Shown here: positions 34,046-45,977 of the stretch, one piece after another
Numbering within the stretch: the stretch's first letter is position 1
Layout of the letters: every line of letters begins with the position of its first letter
Origin: Pseudeuparius sepicola
Lineage: Eukaryota > Arthropoda > Insecta > Coleoptera > Anthribidae
Length of the DNA stretch: 64,000 nucleotides
Direction of reading: 5' to 3'
Assembly: GCA_963920635.1 (NCBI GenBank)
Contig: OY987304.1
Span: 34,658,365-34,722,364, forward strand
Notes under the pieces: generated by a model
The model's input: the letters and a program-made list of their open reading frames with translations, nothing else
Database searches by the model: none
What the model was told of the DNA's origin: nothing
Made by a program: the position numbers and the translations under genes

Positions 34046-37000
34046 ATGAATCATAACAAAGAATTCCCAGATTTTTTCACATCCAAGGACCCAATATCAA
34101 CCACTGTAACGCCCTTAAAATTCGGAAATGACACTTATTGGATGTGTAAGATTGCCAACGAAAATGAATCTGATACAACTCAACGAAAACTGTATTTGAA
34201 ACCATATGAAGACAACGATGAAGGAATTTTAGATTGCGGAGACATAGAAGACAGTTATGATATTGTTCTTACCAAGTCTGGAAGATTTATGACCAGTTTC
34301 TATGTACCTTCAAGTCTGCTTTCTTATATCGTTGGTGCAAAAGGGTCAAAACTAAAAAGCCTCCAGCGAAATACTGGGACGTTGATTAAAATCCCTAGAC
34401 CAAACGAAAAAGGCGATGTAAAGATTACTGGGGATACTGAAAGAAAGGTAGCTTCAGCTAGGACTCAAATATCAATGATTGTAATGCAAAGAAAGGATAG
34501 ATTGCCTGTGAGCCATTTTATTTCAATACCTATGAATACTGATAACATTAAACAAAAATTTGAAGAATTTAGAGAGAAAATACTAGCAAATCCACCAAGA
34601 GGAGTTACACCAACAATATTCCAAAAGGCTGATAAATTACATCTCACAATTTGTGTGTTAACTTTAGTTGATGAAGATGAATTAGCAACGGCCAAGAAAG
34701 TTCTAGAAACCTGCTATGAGGGATATATTTCACAATTGTTTGATAAGACTAAAAAGAAATATTTGACTGTTAAAGGTTGGTATTTTTCTTTAGGAAGTGG
34801 CTATTTATACGTCCGACGGATACAAACGTCAGTATACGTCTTGCGCTCTCATTGGCGGGCTGAGTCACGTGACTTCTTTGGATGTGCATTTAACTCCGCA
34901 CCCTTCCAAAGCCGAACTAAACTAATATTTAGATACGTCGGAAGTGCATTTTTCTCAAGCATCTTTGCAATAAGGAGCGTATGCCCTGCTCCTTTTTGGG
35001 GGATAGACGCTGCCGTATGAAAAAAGTAGTGGTAATAATTTCCAATGGTGTAACTCGCCCCCGATTTTCTTGAAATTTTGGCTAGGTAGGTACCCCGTAT
35101 TTTCGCCCGATGCGACGTTCGGCGTTGTAACACGAGTGTAACCAAAGCAACCAAAGTCAAAGTTTACAGAATAAAATATTCTGTAAACTTTGCCAAAGTC
35201 TAGGTGTAACCCGTGACCTGTTGTCTGCGCGAGTGAGTGAGCGAGAACATCCACCAAAGTAAAAGGTGGTAGAGAGGAGCTTTGGCGGTTTCCTCTTTCT
35301 CAACTTAATTTCCCCTATATAGTTCAAATTGTGTGTCTAATAAAAGTTGTCTGTGGGCAAAAGGCAGAATAGCAAAAACATAAGTCATGCTTTCATTGTT
35401 TGCGGAAAATTTTAAACTTAAAGGTAATTTGTTTACATTGGCATTTATTAAATTCAGTCTTTCCTATTTTGTAATGCATAATAAACAGTTTTTGATAGAC
35501 TTTTATATCGTATATAATGCTTTGAGATACTTATATTTACAAAATAACCTAAATCATATAAAAAAACTGGAAACATTGAATGTGCCAATAACATTTTTAA
35601 AATCATGAAACAAAAAAAGGTACCTTTGGTAATGTATCTAGGTATTCTTATATATCGTTGGGGATACCTTTGGTAAATTTTAGTTGTTTTTGCTTTTTGG
35701 GATTATTTTTTTTTTATTAAAATATAGACTAGAAAGAATGGTTGCGTTCAATGCAGTCCGAATTTTTGTAATCGCTAGGTAGCGCTATCTGTCAACCTTT
35801 GACAGCACTGTAATCGCTGCCGTGGTAAGTTGAACGACCAATTTAACTAGGTGTTTATGTATTTATTTTCGGTATTTTCTATTTTCGTTTTTAAAATAAC
35901 TTGATTATCTCTGTCGATATTTTACCATTTTGGCTAATTTTTATAATGACACCCAAAAAATAATAAACAACTAGGTATACAGAGTTGATAATACAAAAAG
36001 CAGTTATAACCACTTTTCCGCAATTGTCTCTTACAATTTCCCAACCTTCCATTTTTTTATTTATTTAAGTATTGCGTGAATAATTATTCTTTTTTGAAAA
36101 AATAACAAAATTAACGTTACATTTGCACTGATAACGTCGATGAGTTTTCAGGGCCCAGTTGCTTTTCAAGGCCAGTGAATCATCATTTGCTTATTCAAAT
36201 GGGGAACTTGCACAAAAATTAAATTTGAAAAATATTGCTTTCAAACGTAATTTATTGCCATTAAATGAACCACAGTTCACAAAAAAACTCATTTTTAATT
36301 TTTATGTAATAAATATAAGCAATTAAAAACTGCATAATTCAAATCATCCTTGTAACGCGCCCTCCTTGGTTGTGACGTCAAGTAGCTCTTTGGTGGTGGC
36401 GCCTCTGGTGGGCGGCGGCACCACTAATATGGGCGGCACATGTATAAAAACTACAGCACCACGCAAGCTTTGTTTAGAAAGATCAACGAGAACGTCCCAT
36501 CCTTGTCTATCCGTCTTATTATAGTCTTGATATTGTTGATAATGTTTGAAAAGAGTATGCTGTATTAAATAGTTATTTACATTGGGAGATGCGTAAGCGC
36601 ACTTTTTTGGCCAAGGAGGTTGTTTAACGCCCGCGTTGCCTCGGGTCTTAAAACTCTCCCCGAGGCCAAAAAGAGCTTACGCATCAAGCAATGCAATTTA
36701 ATATTAGGTACGTAATTACTTTGAATTTAAATACACTATGGAGTAGATTGTGAGTAATAATCTTCATAATAGCCAATGTCCAATTATTACTAAAAATGAT
36801 AATTAGTGATAAATGTAAAAGGTAGAATGCAATGATAATTAAAAAAATTCTTGTGCGATTGAACCCGGGACCTACGAATTACTAGTCCCGTGGCCTTACC
36901 ACTCAGTTAAAGAAGTGTTAAATTTAAACTTTTAGGCGGTTCTTATTTTTGACCTACATCAGAGCCCTCTGGAAATAGGTTGCCGAACTGTCTATTTTAA

Positions 37001-37979
37001 TGTTCAATTTCCATTCTCCCTTCTCTAATTCTGTGTAGCTGTCACTCCTGTCACTATGCCTTCCAATCGATCGAGCGCTGTGACGTCACAACCATTCCCG
37101 CGCTTTTCGTATCGTTTCAAATGAATAGCTTGCGGTCACAACTTTAATTATTTATTGCAAATTAAATATCGCGATTTGAGGGCTGATATTTGGTATGTGC
37201 TCTTTCTATAGATAGGCAAATATATTAAAGAAATAAAAAAAAATTCAAGTTCCTCATTCAGGCACAGTCTAGCAAAGCTATCTATAGGTGTGTGCTACTA
37301 TCAACAATCTTGATCTACAATATTATGATCTTTGGTATGGTGGTATAAAGTTGAATTTTCTATTGTGACTCATTGGCAATAAAAAAGAGTAGGTAGGAAT
37401 CATGACACCATCGATATGTTTCCAACATACTTAGCCGATTGTTACACAAGACAGGTACTTTTGCACTGGCTTATTTGTTAAAAAAATAAAGTTTCTATTT
37501 TCTGCGATTTTTTAGAATAAATGATCACATTCAAAACTGTCCAGACATTTTTTAATGTGTGATGTCCATGTCCACACATGATTACCTAAATGTCTGGCAA
37601 CAATATGGTTAATTTATCTTATCTTTTAGGCTTGCAAATAATGAATGACGATCCGTCCGAAGTAAATGTACTCTATGGTTGTATAGAAATAGATAAAACT
37701 GGTGCCGAACTTCGAGAAATGGCTGATAAAATTACTGAATATTATTATAAAGCTGGTTTAGCTAGAAGAAATTATGACCAAGTTAAATTGCATTTAACTT
37801 TTATGAACACAAGCTTCAGGAATCAGGATGAAGAGAAAAGCAAGTTTGATGCAACGAACATTTTGCAAGAATTCCAAGATTTTTATTTTGGCCAAGTGGA
37901 ATTAACAAATATTCAATTGTCAGTTCGATTTACAACTGTTGATGATTATTATGAATCATCATTAAAGATTTCTTTATAA
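34046..37979 (+). CDS. ASCC1: ASCC1 homologue (KH and 2H-phosphoesterase domains), 2 coding exons
   Basis: Exons 34046-34775 and 37630-37979 join in phase 1 to give 359 aa, close to human ASCC1 isoforms. A KH domain carries the GxxG loop in YIVGAKGSK (aa about 94-102). The AKAP7-like 2H domain follows, with paired H-x-T motifs KLHLTICVL (His199) and KLHLTFMNT (His298), and the C-terminal DFYFGQVELTNIQLS. ASCC1 is a subunit of the activating signal cointegrator 1 complex, linked to ASCC3 helicase in transcription and alkylation-damage repair. The donor GTTGGT is non-consensus but phase and alignment require it. Reading past it gives a 324-aa frame that enters repeat DNA. The intron (2.85 kb) contains a TIR transposon with a nested SINE-like element and a 35-bp palindromic insertion. 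The start ATG follows a CTAACCCTAACC-like stretch. Confidence 0.93.
34793..34900. repeat. Repeat with GGCTATTTATACGTCC end, copy 1
   Basis: TAGGAAG-GGCTATTTATACG, CTTGCGCTCTCATTGGCG and ACTTCTTTGGA are shared with 63899-64000. It begins just inside the ASCC1 intron. Confidence 0.75.
35158..35192. repeat. 35-bp palindromic insertion with 7-bp duplication
   Basis: Same arms CAAAGTTTACAGAATA as 29867-29902, around AAA. Exact direct repeats CCAAAGT flank it (35151-35157 and 35193-35199). It lies in the ASCC1 intron. Confidence 0.9.
35424..35680. repeat. Dispersed repeat, uninterrupted copy
   Basis: Matches the flanks at 6095-6190 and 7260-7330, without the foldback found there. Confidence 0.7.
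36199..37257. mobile_element. Non-autonomous ATGGGGAACTTG-family transposon, copy 1
   Basis: The left end ATGGGGAACTTGCACAAAAA and right end CAAGTTCCTCAT form short inverted repeats. The body is nearly identical to 44764-45935 (GGTTGTGACGTCAAGTAGCT, TTTAGAAAGA-CAACGAGAA, CCTTCCAATCGATCGAGCG). A foreign segment, including a SINE-like element, interrupts it from about 36580 to 37060. It lies in the ASCC1 intron. Confidence 0.85.
36583..36935 (-). mobile_element. tRNA-headed SINE-like element with hairpin tail, copy 1
   Basis: On the minus strand a tRNA-like head near 36920-36845 has A-box TAACTGAGTGG and B-box GGTTCAATC. A body follows (TTACTCACAATCTACTCCA). The tail is a long imperfect hairpin whose arms are GATGCGTAAGCTC...TTTGGCC and GGCCAAAAAAGTGCGC-TTACGCATC. 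Same architecture at 63384-63775. Confidence 0.75.
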
Positions 37980-37982
37980 AGT

Positions 37983-37988
37983 AATAAA
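37983..37988 (+). terminator. Candidate polyadenylation signal of ASCC1
   Basis: AATAAA four bases after the stop codon. This is close, but further AT-rich signals follow. Confidence 0.35.
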
Positions 37989-37989
37989 A

Positions 37990-39329
37990 CAATTTTTATT
38001 TTGAAGTATATTTTTTATTAAAATAATAGGAATAAAATTTATATTATTACACAGTTTACACGATATGTAAAATAGCTGCGACATTTTGTACTTTTCTTTT
38101 ATTATACAAATTAAGCTGCTATAGTAAAGAAATTAATTGTACAAAATAAACTTCTAAAACAGATTCTCGGTTTTCAAAACTAATTCTAGATTCCAGTTGA
38201 AAACTTCTTAAATAAAATTGGAAACAAATTAACAAAAAATATAGTAATAATACTCTTTTTCAAAGTCTATAAAAAATGGAAAATATTTTTTTCTAGTGCA
38301 AAAATAAAAATTGCAACATTAAAGCTAGACAAACACAAAACTTAATTCAAGTTTCAATTGCAAATAGTTTGTTTGTTTATCACATTTTGCAAATAATATA
38401 TCTAGACATTTTCAATATAATTATGTAATGTCAACCAGTCAGTCATTCATGTGGTCTATCTGAAATTTTCGGAAATAATACCAAGAGTGCTTAAAAATTA
38501 TCTGGTTAATTTTTAAGCACGAGTGGTATTTATGAAGACAATTTCACAAACAAAATCATCAAATCTCACCAAAATGTTGCATTTTGATAATAATTTTAAA
38601 AACAACTTGTCAAACTGACAAAACAAACGTGACAAGGTGGTTTTCACTTTAGTGTTTTCGATTTTGTATATTCACTTATCCCTTCTTACAACAATGTAAG
38701 GGTCGTTATATAACTTCACCATAAAAATTATTCTTGTTACATGGAATTCTTCACAGATAAATGAAAATTTCAAGCGAACCACTACAATTTGCCGACTAGT
38801 TTAATTGTAGGTTTTGGTGGAAGACACCAATTATTGCAACTAAGTATATATTTTTCATTAAAGAAAACTGGTCCGAAAATAGATCAGTTCATTTTTTACA
38901 ATACTTGGTATTAATATATTCTTTTATCATTCATTCAGATTTAAACCATGGTACCACAACAATACTAGTAACTTGATTAGACCACACGAACTATTAATGT
39001 TAAATCTCATTCTAAAAATTATCCGATAGAAATGAACTGAAAATGCTACAGGTGTATAATTGTATATTTTTTAAATTGTAAATGTCAGTCTTGATCCTGT
39101 TTCTTCCATCTACGATTAGGAGAGATTTTCATTTTAAGCTTAAATTTACATGGTTTACCATAGTCTCAAGATTTTAACTACCTATAGATAACTCGAGGTA
39201 TATTTATCTCTCTAAATTATGTAGGTACAAAATTCTATGTTAAACTGGAAAAATGCTATCTATATTTCAGTCAACTAATATGCGGGAATTCTACCTTTTA
39301 AGAGGCAGATTTTGCTATTCCTGAATGAC
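37990..39329. other. AT-rich intergenic sequence
   Basis: No gene seen. A 20-bp-arm hairpin (GTGCTTAAAAATT with its complement) lies near 38489-38522. Confidence 0.5.
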
Positions 39330-40010
39330 TTATGTGCCAAACGGAAGCAAAGTTTACATTATTCTTAAAAAAGGCAAGCGGGCCTAATGTACACGCGCGG
39401 CCCTTGAAATCGTTCCAATACGTGCGGACGCAAAGGCATTCAACTGACAACGTTGCAATTACCCCTCCCCTCTCTCGCGGTTTAGTGACGGCAAATCTAA
39501 CATCTTATTACGCGACATTACCTTACGTGACATTGCCAGTTACATTGCAAAAAACAGTAAATTCGGCGCTGTTAGGTTGGCCTTAGATTGCCTGAATAAT
39601 AGTGCAAAATCTATGACCCTACCCAAGGACATTGGCGGCTTTTTTCGCAAAAGTCTTTTCACAACCTCCAATAGAGCCGTTCTAAAAATCGAAGAAGGTG
39701 GTAAATCTCTTAATTGGGTGTCGTACTTTCCTCCGGTACCAAAAAGAACCTCGAAAATCCGATATCTAAGAGAAATTCCCGATTCACTACTAACCACTTT
39801 CGAGAAACGGGATGGCTGTAGAATCAACGAAAACGACGGAAAATCCTCTGAAACCACTATTGGAAATTGCTTGTTTTTTCTCATTTCTCGATTTTTCGGG
39901 GGCCCGGGAAGCATCAGAACCTCACCCGAAGACTCCAGGGAAGCTTTAAAAATTGAAATAAACCAAAGATTTGGTTCGCCGTTAAGATAAAAAAAGTGTA
40001 ATAAACCAAT
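39330..40010. other. GC- and CpG-richer block with overlapping open frames
   Basis: Frames of 137 codons (plus, 39577-39990) and 160 codons (minus, 40022-39540) overlap almost fully. Neither resembles a family I know or has clear splice sites. CpG-rich sequence at 39390-39540 differs from its AT-rich surroundings. It could be an untranslated first exon, a promoter region or a decayed element. Confidence 0.3.
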
Positions 40011-40928
40011 GTAAAAAACCACTACGAGATTCTTCTATAATAGCACAATAATTATACTTAGATATTAATTATACCTTATTTAACTAATACCACTTTGACA
40101 ATCAAAGAAATCCGCGTAATTTCACGTTACGTGAATCTCAAAACACGAAGAAACTGTGTAAAACTTTAAATACACTTTATTATAATGATAATGCAGCGAT
40201 TTATTATCTAACCTATTTTCGTTGACTGGCGTGTTAATACGTCAGCGCAATTTTATTTTCTATGGGGAGGAGTGGGTCGGTACGATGGAATGTAGGGGAA
40301 GTTGATTTGAGTAGCCGTGGAATTGGCGCAACGTTGCCGCACTTACCCGAAATTCTTGATTTCTTGCTTATTTCTCATGCCTAGTGGAACGATTTCTGAG
40401 GCCGGGCGTGTACCTGTTCTGTTGGTCTGTGCAAAAGATCACCCTGTGTTTTTAATCTCTCAGACAAACTTGTCTGAGATTAACCTATTATTGTCTGTGT
40501 ACCATACTCAAGTTATTTATGTGGGAAACTACTTTAAGCTGATATTTCTAAAGGAACAAGGCTAACTACTGTTAGATTGCTGAGGCTAAAATAGATTGAT
40601 GCACCATGTTGGATTAAACATTGAGCATGTTTTGCTGTAAACAAATTTTCCATCCATAAATAAATATCACAATGTAGAGAAGGAAGATGGTTTCACTACA
40701 GTTGTTATTTTTATGTCGAACAGGTGGACACATCTAGGTTTCTTAATTTGTTGTTAGAGGAATGTGGGCAGGAATGGTGCTAGTATTTAGAGGATATCAT
40801 TCTTACCATAGTTGAACACTGAATAAAAAAACTGCAGGAAGGAGCGTCTTTGGGATTAAAGTGCGACCAGGATGGAGCTTGCATATGGAATGCTGTTTCC
40901 AATTCACACACAGAATATTACAAACTGT

Positions 40929-41415
40929 CAGATAGTGACCGATTTAGGTGCCCCAGTAGAATGAAGGGAAATTTACGAGTGGCCTCTGGGGATAACATAT
41001 ATGGAAAATTCGGTTTTCCTATACAATATAAATATATAATAATTATGTTAATTTTCTATTAAACGTTGTACATTTCCATACCTTCGATGGGCTTGTGTGG
41101 AAAAATTGGTCAAAATCTCGATTTTTCTTGCAAGATTATGCCCTTATTTCAACCATTTAGCCACCTGCCACACTCAAGCCTTTGGTTTTCCAAAGCCAGA
41201 TTCTATTAATTAATCATTTTTTAGTGAACACGGCTCGCATGAAAATATGGGCAACAGCCACCTTTTATTCATGTTAAGGAAAATCGAATTTTCCCATATG
41301 TTATCCCTAGGGGCCACTCGTAAATTTCCCTTCATTCTACTCAACATCGATGTACTTTCCAATCCTCTTCGAGGCTTGTATGCGAAAATGGGGCACCTAA
41401 ATCTGTCACTATCTG
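40929..41415. mobile_element. 487-bp foldback, CAGATAGTGACNGATTTAGG ends
   Basis: CAGATAGTGACCGATTTAGG pairs with the right end, and GAATGAAGGGAAATTTACGA and GGATAACATAT pair inside. The ATAGTGACAGATTT end is related to the foldback at 19.1 kb, so the two may share a transposase. No flanking duplication is obvious. Confidence 0.85.
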
Positions 41416-42167
41416 ATGGTCTATTAAAGTTGGCAACCATTTTAGAGTAAATAATTATTATAATTATTATACAGCATGTAAATAAAGTAAGGAATAAATA
41501 CATTTTCTCAAAAAGGAAGAGTATTTTGGAGAAATCCTCATACACATTAATTTTTGTTGTAATCGACAATTTTTTCAAACAGTAATCTTTATTTTTGAGT
41601 GTGCCATTTGAGCATATTTGTCTACATACAAGATGTTAAAATGTTTGACATGTTAAGTACATAAGGAAATTTTCGAGAAAATTAATGTTTTATTGGCTTT
41701 ATGGCTTTACAACAATAATTCATCTATCTTATTTAGTAAAATCCAGGGAATATCCAAGACGATTAGTAAAATCTCAATGGACTTTACTGACAGTTTTTGG
41801 GAAACTGTGTTTTATTCATTTTGAAGTTTTAAGACGGTTGCCTAGAAAGAAATCTGTCTGGAAACAATGTTCAAGAAACTGACAGTAAAATCCAATGAAA
41901 ATGCATTAACTGTCTTGGAGACTGGCATGCTCAGGAAGGACCAGTTTGAACACCTAATTTAACTAGATTAAATAAAATTTTCCTTGAGTAACATATCAAA
42001 AAATTTAGCTTGCAGTATGCAGACAAATAATATGCTCTATCAAATGGAACACAAAAATATTTGGAAAAAAAAGCTGATGACGTCATACCAGGAACATTGA
42101 TAATGTAACAAATGCGAAGACAACATCAAAAGACGCTCGTTTTTTACAACAAAAATTTACATGTGAC

Positions 42168-42663
42168 CAAGGTTAGTTTATAGGAAGGTTAGGCCATACC
42201 CCCACTCTTAAACAAAACCAAAAGCAATCCCTTTGCACCTGCAACATCGCGCGACGGTGCTGCTCTCACCAGCTGGCCTTCAGCTTGATGCCAATGGCGT
42301 ATCAAAAGGGACAACACGGGGATTGAAAACCGAAAACAAAGTAAAAACACAAACATAAAACAACAATGTGATGCACCAACATACTCCACAAAGTTCCGTT
42401 ATTTCATTGCACAAACATTAAAATGAAGAAATAACCGAAAACAGCCAAAACAACATAAATATACACCATAAACAAAGTACATGCCAAAAACGTCTGTGTG
42501 CACCTATGGCTGGAAGCGTTATATCTATTTAGGGAGTTACTAAATCGCCAATTCATGTGTAAATGCTACCAACTTAAATTGCGGCCTTTCCCCCTTTCTC
42601 TCTCTCACCCCCCTTCCCTTCCAAGTCATCGAATGTCCTAACCTTCCTATAAACTAACCTTGT
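42168..42663. mobile_element. 496-bp MITE with 26-bp perfect TIRs
   Basis: CAAGGTTAGTTTATAGGAAG plus six further bases are perfectly repeated in inverse at the right end. The flanks CATGTGAC and TGTGTGAC match at 6 of 8 positions, which would suit a decayed 8-bp hAT-type duplication. No transposase. Confidence 0.85.
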
Positions 42664-43017
42664 GTGTGACGATTTCTCCTAAATACTTTTCCTTTTCAAG
42701 AAAAAGAATGTATTCCTTACTTTATGTATGTGAAGTTTATCTGTATTAAAAAACTAACAAACGCGTCTTACAACTTTTAAAACGCATTTATATATATCAC
42801 GGAGAAGTATCGATCACCACATATCACCATGCTCACTGTCAAAATAATGAGTCATACTTGAAGCCTAAAGATGGCCGTTTCCGTCTTACGCATTTTAGAG
42901 AGTTTAGACTCCTTCCTGGGATTCTGTATTCAAAGGTTGAACATGACATTTTCATGGCACTAACATAGAGGGTGTCAAAAGGCCAAATGCAGTTTTGAAA
43001 CCAAATATCCAATATAC

Positions 43018-43556
43018 AGGGTGATTCAGTCATGATGTAAAAAATGTTAACCACAGAGTAGGGGAGGCCTACTAAAAAGGAAAAAAATGTTTAGTCGAAG
43101 TTTAAAATGTGGGGCAAATCAACATTTGCACCCAAACGACTCAACTCTCTTGAGCTCCATTGCCAAGTCGTCAGCTCAGCAGTGGCACGTCGACGCGGCA
43201 GTCCGCGGTAGCAGCAGATCAAGTCGCATCGTGCTTGCGTTAAGTCAGTCGGTGGGATTCAAGATAGAGGCGAAGACTCTCCCCTTTCTCGCTCTACGTC
43301 TCGTCGCCAAGTGATCTCTATTCGTTGTCCGGCAATTTACGAGATGTTGTGCAACTGACAACTGAGCATGCCGGGGGTCACCATCCTGGACACACTAGTT
43401 TGCCAGCTGATCAGCAAAGTGCAGGTAATAAGGGATTTTAATACACTTCGGATAATACTTTTATTTCTTTTTGTTGACTTTACATTTTTTTAAATTTCTT
43501 AAGCAATTTTTTCCACCTGGGGTTAAAACTATTTACATCATGACTGAATTGTAATG
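43018..43556. mobile_element. TIR element, ATTCAGTCATGATGTAAA ends
   Basis: CAGGGTGATTCAGTCATGAT at the left pairs with ATTCAGTCATGATGTAAATA in reverse at the right. A GC-richer interior (43090-43400) holds an open frame without recognisable features. Part of the interior resembles 57100-57280 (GTTTAG, GGGCAAATCAAC words). Confidence 0.7.
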
Positions 43557-44353
43557 TATAAAGAAACTTATTAGGCATCAGGTAAGTGTGGTAACAGTGG
43601 CCAATATTATAGCTTCAGAAAAATTTATGTTGAGAAAATAAACATTAACCTCAGCAATCTCCTAGTCAACCTTACCCACAGACTAAGGAGTAATACAGAC
43701 AAATCCTTAGCGACATGTGTCAAAAGGAGGCTCGCTTTTTATCGAAATATCTTCTAAAGACATGAATAATATGCATTTTATTGGATTTTACGTTAATCTA
43801 CATAACAGAGATTATATTAGAACCAAATTTATGCATCAAATACTGTCTGTCTTTCTATAAATTGAAATGGAGGCTCGCTTATTTTTGACACATGTCCGTA
43901 AGGAGGCTTCTGTTGCAAAGCTATTTATTCTGTGCCTTATCCCATTATCGTTCAGAGATTTTAAAGAAAAACAATAAATTTAAAAACACACTCATAATAA
44001 TTTTGGAAAAGAACAGAATAATCTTGACCTCTCTTACTTAAATTAACATAATAAATACTATCATCTCTCTCGAATTTTGTCATGGTTCCATCCAAAATCT
44101 AAATATTTGGCATTATTTTAACATTAAACAGTAAACATAGACTCTTCGTTCCTTTGCTATTAACTATGAATAAGTGTTTAGATTTGGAAGTCACTCTTTT
44201 CTTTAGTGACATAGTCATAGTTCAGTTGCAAACTAAGTGCTTGACCAACGTGGAGATTATTGGAAAAGAAAAGGGAATTTGATGACTTTGAAGAGGATAA
44301 GATACAAGAGTAGAATAATAGAAATATACGCAGTGACTCAAATTCGACTAAAT

Positions 44354-44431
44354 GGACGAAAATCAAAGTAGGCTAATTGTTTGAAAATCAGTAGAGAAAA
44401 TCAAAGTAGGTTAATTGTTCGAAAATCAGTA
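44354..44431. repeat. 39-bp tandem duplication
   Basis: AAAATCAAAGTAGG-TAATTGTT-GAAAATCAGTAGA occurs twice in succession with two substitutions. Confidence 0.85.
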
Positions 44432-44763
44432 GATATCTTGTACAGAAAAGGCACTTAACCTACACAGAAAATAAATTGTTTCTGTCAAGTTCAAATCTAA
44501 CATTGTCATTTACACCTATACCACTTATCTGGAGACACCTCAGAAAAATAACCAAGGATAGAGAGAGTAAGAACAAAAAGTAAACAGAGCCATCATCTTT
44601 TTGAGTGATGCCACATACCCCATTGTTTACAGCATTTCATTTCAAAATAGACAGGTTTAATAATGTGATAAAATGAAGACACACCTCCCATAACATTAAA
44701 TTAACAAATATAGCTATTAATTCCTTATGTGACGATTTAAAACTAAAACTAAATTGTGCTGTA

Positions 44764-45935
44764 ATGGGGAACTTGCACAAAAATTAAATTTGAAATAGTA
44801 TATTTCATTACGAGTCTGGAAATAAAGATTTTTCCATGCTGCGCCTCACACGGGAAGTCATGAAAGCACGGAAAAATCTATTTCTGGACGTGTAATGAAC
44901 GATACTTTTTATTATACTTCTTTGAAAACGGAAACTTAAAACATTTTATCGGCATATTGTAATAAATTTAATTGACAAAAAATAAACAATGCAGACAATA
45001 TAGTGTTTGGTATGTATGATGCGTTTCCATGGTTACTCTCAAATTATTTCAAAGGTGCTTTGTTGTAAATTACCTAGTTATTGTCAGATAAGGTGAATAA
45101 AATGTCAAAAATATTACAGAAATGTATCTAAATATTGAAACACTTACGAATACAAAATAGGTATATGTTAAATATCAGAGAGCATATAGAGTTTCTTAAA
45201 TTTAGTTTACTTTGCTGTATATTTCTATTTTAAAGCCATATATTCGGTATTTTTATTCAGCGCACGGAAAGTTTTTCCATGCGCTGTTTCCGGGCGCTAG
45301 CCCGAAAAACCCCATCTTTCATTATTGCTAAAAGAGATGAAAATAAGGTGTTTTCGAAGAAGTATAATAAAAAATATTATTTTCAAACGTAATTTATTGC
45401 CATTAAATGAACCCCACAGTTCACAAAAAAACTATTTTTTTATTTTTATGTAATAAATATAAGCAATTAAAAACTGCATAATTCAAATCATTCCTGTAAT
45501 GCACCCTCCATGGTTGTGACGTCAAGTAGCTCGTTGGTGGTGGCGCCTCTGGTGGGTGGCGGCACGATATATAAACTAATATGGGCGGCACATGTAGAAA
45601 AACTACAGCACCACGCACACTTTGTTTAGAAAGAGCAACGAGAATGCCCTATCCTTGTCTATCCGTCTTATTATAATCTATCTCAGTCTTGATATTGTTG
45701 ATAATGTTTGAAAAGATTGTGCTGTATTAAATAGTTATTTAACTGCCTTCCAATCGATCGAGCGACGTGACGTCACAACCATTCCTCCGCTTTTCGTGTC
45801 GTTTCAAATGAATAGCTTGCGGTCACCAACTTTAATTATTTATTGCAAATTAAATATTGTGATTTGGGGGCTGATATATCTTTCTATAGATAGGCAAATA
45901 TATTAAAGAAGTAAAAAAATGTTCAAGTTCCCTGT
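44764..45935. mobile_element. Non-autonomous ATGGGGAACTTG-family transposon, copy 2
   Basis: ATGGGGAACTTGCACAAAAA at the left, CAAGTTCCCTGT at the right, TA on both sides. The body matches 36199-37257 outside the nested parts. An insertion at about 44803-45372 (TTTCATTACGAGTCTGGAAATA, with a complementary TATTTCTGGACGTGTAATGA) is related to sequence at 58160-58200. Confidence 0.88.
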
Positions 45936-45977
45936 TACAGTATGCTAATAATTATCAGTATAATAAAAAACATTGTA

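Noticed and set aside
34776..35020. Extension of the ASCC1 first exon to a 324-aa single-exon protein
   Set aside because: The family alignment breaks exactly at 34775 and resumes at 37630. The extension is repeat sequence shared with 63899-64000.
38480..38530. GTGCTTAAAAATT hairpin as a micro-insertion
   Set aside because: No flanking direct repeat. Flanks extend the inverted pairing instead.
39540..40022. 160-codon minus frame and 137-codon plus frame as genes
   Set aside because: They overlap on opposite strands, match no family known to me and have no clear splice sites. Recorded only as an unassigned block.
40444..40476. TCAGACAA/TTGTCTGA hairpin as a micro-insertion
   Set aside because: Flanks are inverted, not direct, so there is no target duplication.
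42189..42389. 66-codon frame inside the MITE at 42168-42663
   Set aside because: No family resemblance. The element is non-autonomous and AT-rich with no other coding sign.
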